64,000 bases of DNA, from NCBI RefSeq assembly GCF_020524035.2, contig NZ_CP129013.1:1054001-1118000 (forward strand), read 5' to 3'. A program made the translations under genes and the position numbers. The notes beneath the pieces were generated by a model. The model had not been told where the DNA came from and did not search any database. It saw nothing but the letters and a program-made list of their open reading frames with translations. Origin of the DNA: Bacillus carboniphilus (GTDB lineage Bacteria; Bacillota; Bacilli; Bacillales; JAIVKR01). Below are positions 63,057 through 64,000 of the stretch, piece after piece; the stretch's first letter is position 1; each line of letters opens with the position of its first letter.

Positions 63057-64000
63057 TTAAAGCCGAACGATATAATGCCTACCATCAAATTTTAAAGACT
63101 GACTTTGGAGTTCTTGAAGAAAAGAAAATCCATATTTGTTAATATAATAAAAAATATTCCACACTCTTTCTTGTGGAGAGTTTTTTGGTTTTATCGACGT
63201 TTCAATTCTTTTAAACTTAGATAATTGCGTATTATACTTTTGCATCTGTTTTTTTTCAACTTCTTTCAAAAAGAAGTCAAGTTGCTCTTCAATAAAAAAG
63301 GAATTTTTCTTAGCTACACCCAATAAACTTTGATCCATTTGAAGCGCCTCTTTTTGCAAGGATTCATGTATTGAACGAATTTTAGTTTTGGCCACTTCAA
63401 ATAATGGATGAAAGTTTTTAATCTCTTGTTTCTTTTTCCATCTATTCATCAAAACATTTATCGGCTCATTTATTACTTCTTCTATCGTTAAGTTTAGGTC
63501 CCCTAAATCCTTCTCAATCCCTCTTTCCACAATCGTAAAAGAAGCCCTGGGAACAACAATCGGCATCTTTAACTGCATGCTATGAAAGACTCCCTTAAGT
63601 TCAGCCCAATAATTGATTTCACCTGGTCCAGCTATAGAATGCTAAAGTAGGAAATATACATTCTTGCATAATCGGTCTTGTTACAACGTTATTGCTGAAT
63701 TTTGCAGGATGTTTCTTCAGTAATTCAATGAGCTCTTGATCCGTGAATTCTTGTTTATTTGGCAATTGAAAGAGGTTCTTTTCATTATACAAAAGAAGTT
63801 CACGTTCTTTATTTTGTATAAAAAAAAGCTGTGAGCTGTTAGGTTCAGAATCAATGATCGTTTTAAATCCATTTTTAACTAATTCCTTCTGTTGAATAGA
63901 AAGAGTTTCATTAATATGTTTTGATTTTTTTATGATCTTTTCAAAAAAAGGGACTTCTACTGTTCGTAACTTCGGCGAAGCTGAATCACACAATACAAGA
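63057..64000 (-). CDS. bshC: Bacillithiol biosynthesis cysteine-adding enzyme BshC, partial, one frameshift as sequenced
   Basis: BshC (YllA) adds cysteine to GlcN-malate, the last step of bacillithiol synthesis. The C-terminal two thirds are in the window; the start lies beyond 64000. The first frame ends after FPTLAFYSWTR at 63619; the second frame continues as GPGEINYWAELKGVF and reaches 63057 with a predicted coiled coil (about 63400-63230). One extra base at about 63635-63640 causes the break (LAFIAGPGEINYW is restored). The order bshC-mraZ-rsmH is as in B. subtilis. Confidence 0.88.

Overview
The window is an AT-rich chromosomal segment of an endospore-forming member of the Bacillaceae. 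It carries spoIIGA, sigE, sigG, spoVD and spoVE, the bacillithiol gene bshC, PyrR attenuators, a T-box in front of ileS, and a gene order that follows Bacillus subtilis almost gene for gene. Everything except rqcH lies on the minus strand, so transcription runs from high to low coordinates. I did not identify the species.

Reading in the direction of transcription: (1) 64000-58968 holds bshC (partial) and the start of the dcw cluster: mraZ, rsmH, ftsL, pbpB. (2) 58967-58353 is a 0.6 kb tandem block of a modular hairpin-rich repeat. (3) 58352-44876 is spoVD, murE, mraY, murD, spoVE, murB, divIB, ylxW, ylxX, sbp, ftsA, ftsZ, i.e. peptidoglycan precursor synthesis and the divisome. (4) 44875-44380 has a further dispersed repeat copy and a candidate spoIIG promoter. 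(5) 44379-41692 is spoIIGA-sigE-sigG, the sporulation sigma cascade. (6) 41535-37511 is ylmC, ylmD, ylmE, sepF, ylmG, ylmH, divIVA. (7) ileS has its own promoter and T-box. (8) A MerR/TipAS regulator and a TraR/DksA-like gene precede lspA and an RluD-type pseudouridine synthase. (9) 31541-21139 is the pyr operon (pyrR-B-C-AA-AB-K-D-F-E) with two PyrR attenuators. (10) 20920-15220 is an assimilatory sulfate reduction and siroheme operon (cysH, cysP, cysC, sulfite reductase, a DUF3906-type gene, sumT, sirC). (11) rqcH stands alone on the plus strand. (12) 13323-1 is yloB, yloC, remA, gmk, rpoZ, coaBC, priA, fmt, rsmB, rlmN, prpC, prkC: translation start, RNA modification, replication restart and the PrkC/PrpC signalling pair.

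Two properties of the sequence stand out. First, nine genes, several of them essential (ftsZ, ileS, murD, murE, pbpB), are broken by 14 single-base insertions or deletions, many in runs of 6-8 identical bases. For every complete gene among them, correcting the indels restores a whole number of codons and a normal family length. Residual sequencing or assembly error explains this better than gene decay. Second, several genes usual at these loci in B. subtilis are absent here: def between priA and fmt, murG between spoVE and murB, pyrP after pyrR, and sat and sirB in the sulfur operon.

The most original signal is the repeat family at 44596-44744 and 58420-58913. It has a shared scaffold with a base-paired end stem and two positions that accept interchangeable 70-nt hairpin modules. 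Both stems of the module carry compensatory base changes between copies, which points to a selected nucleic-acid structure.
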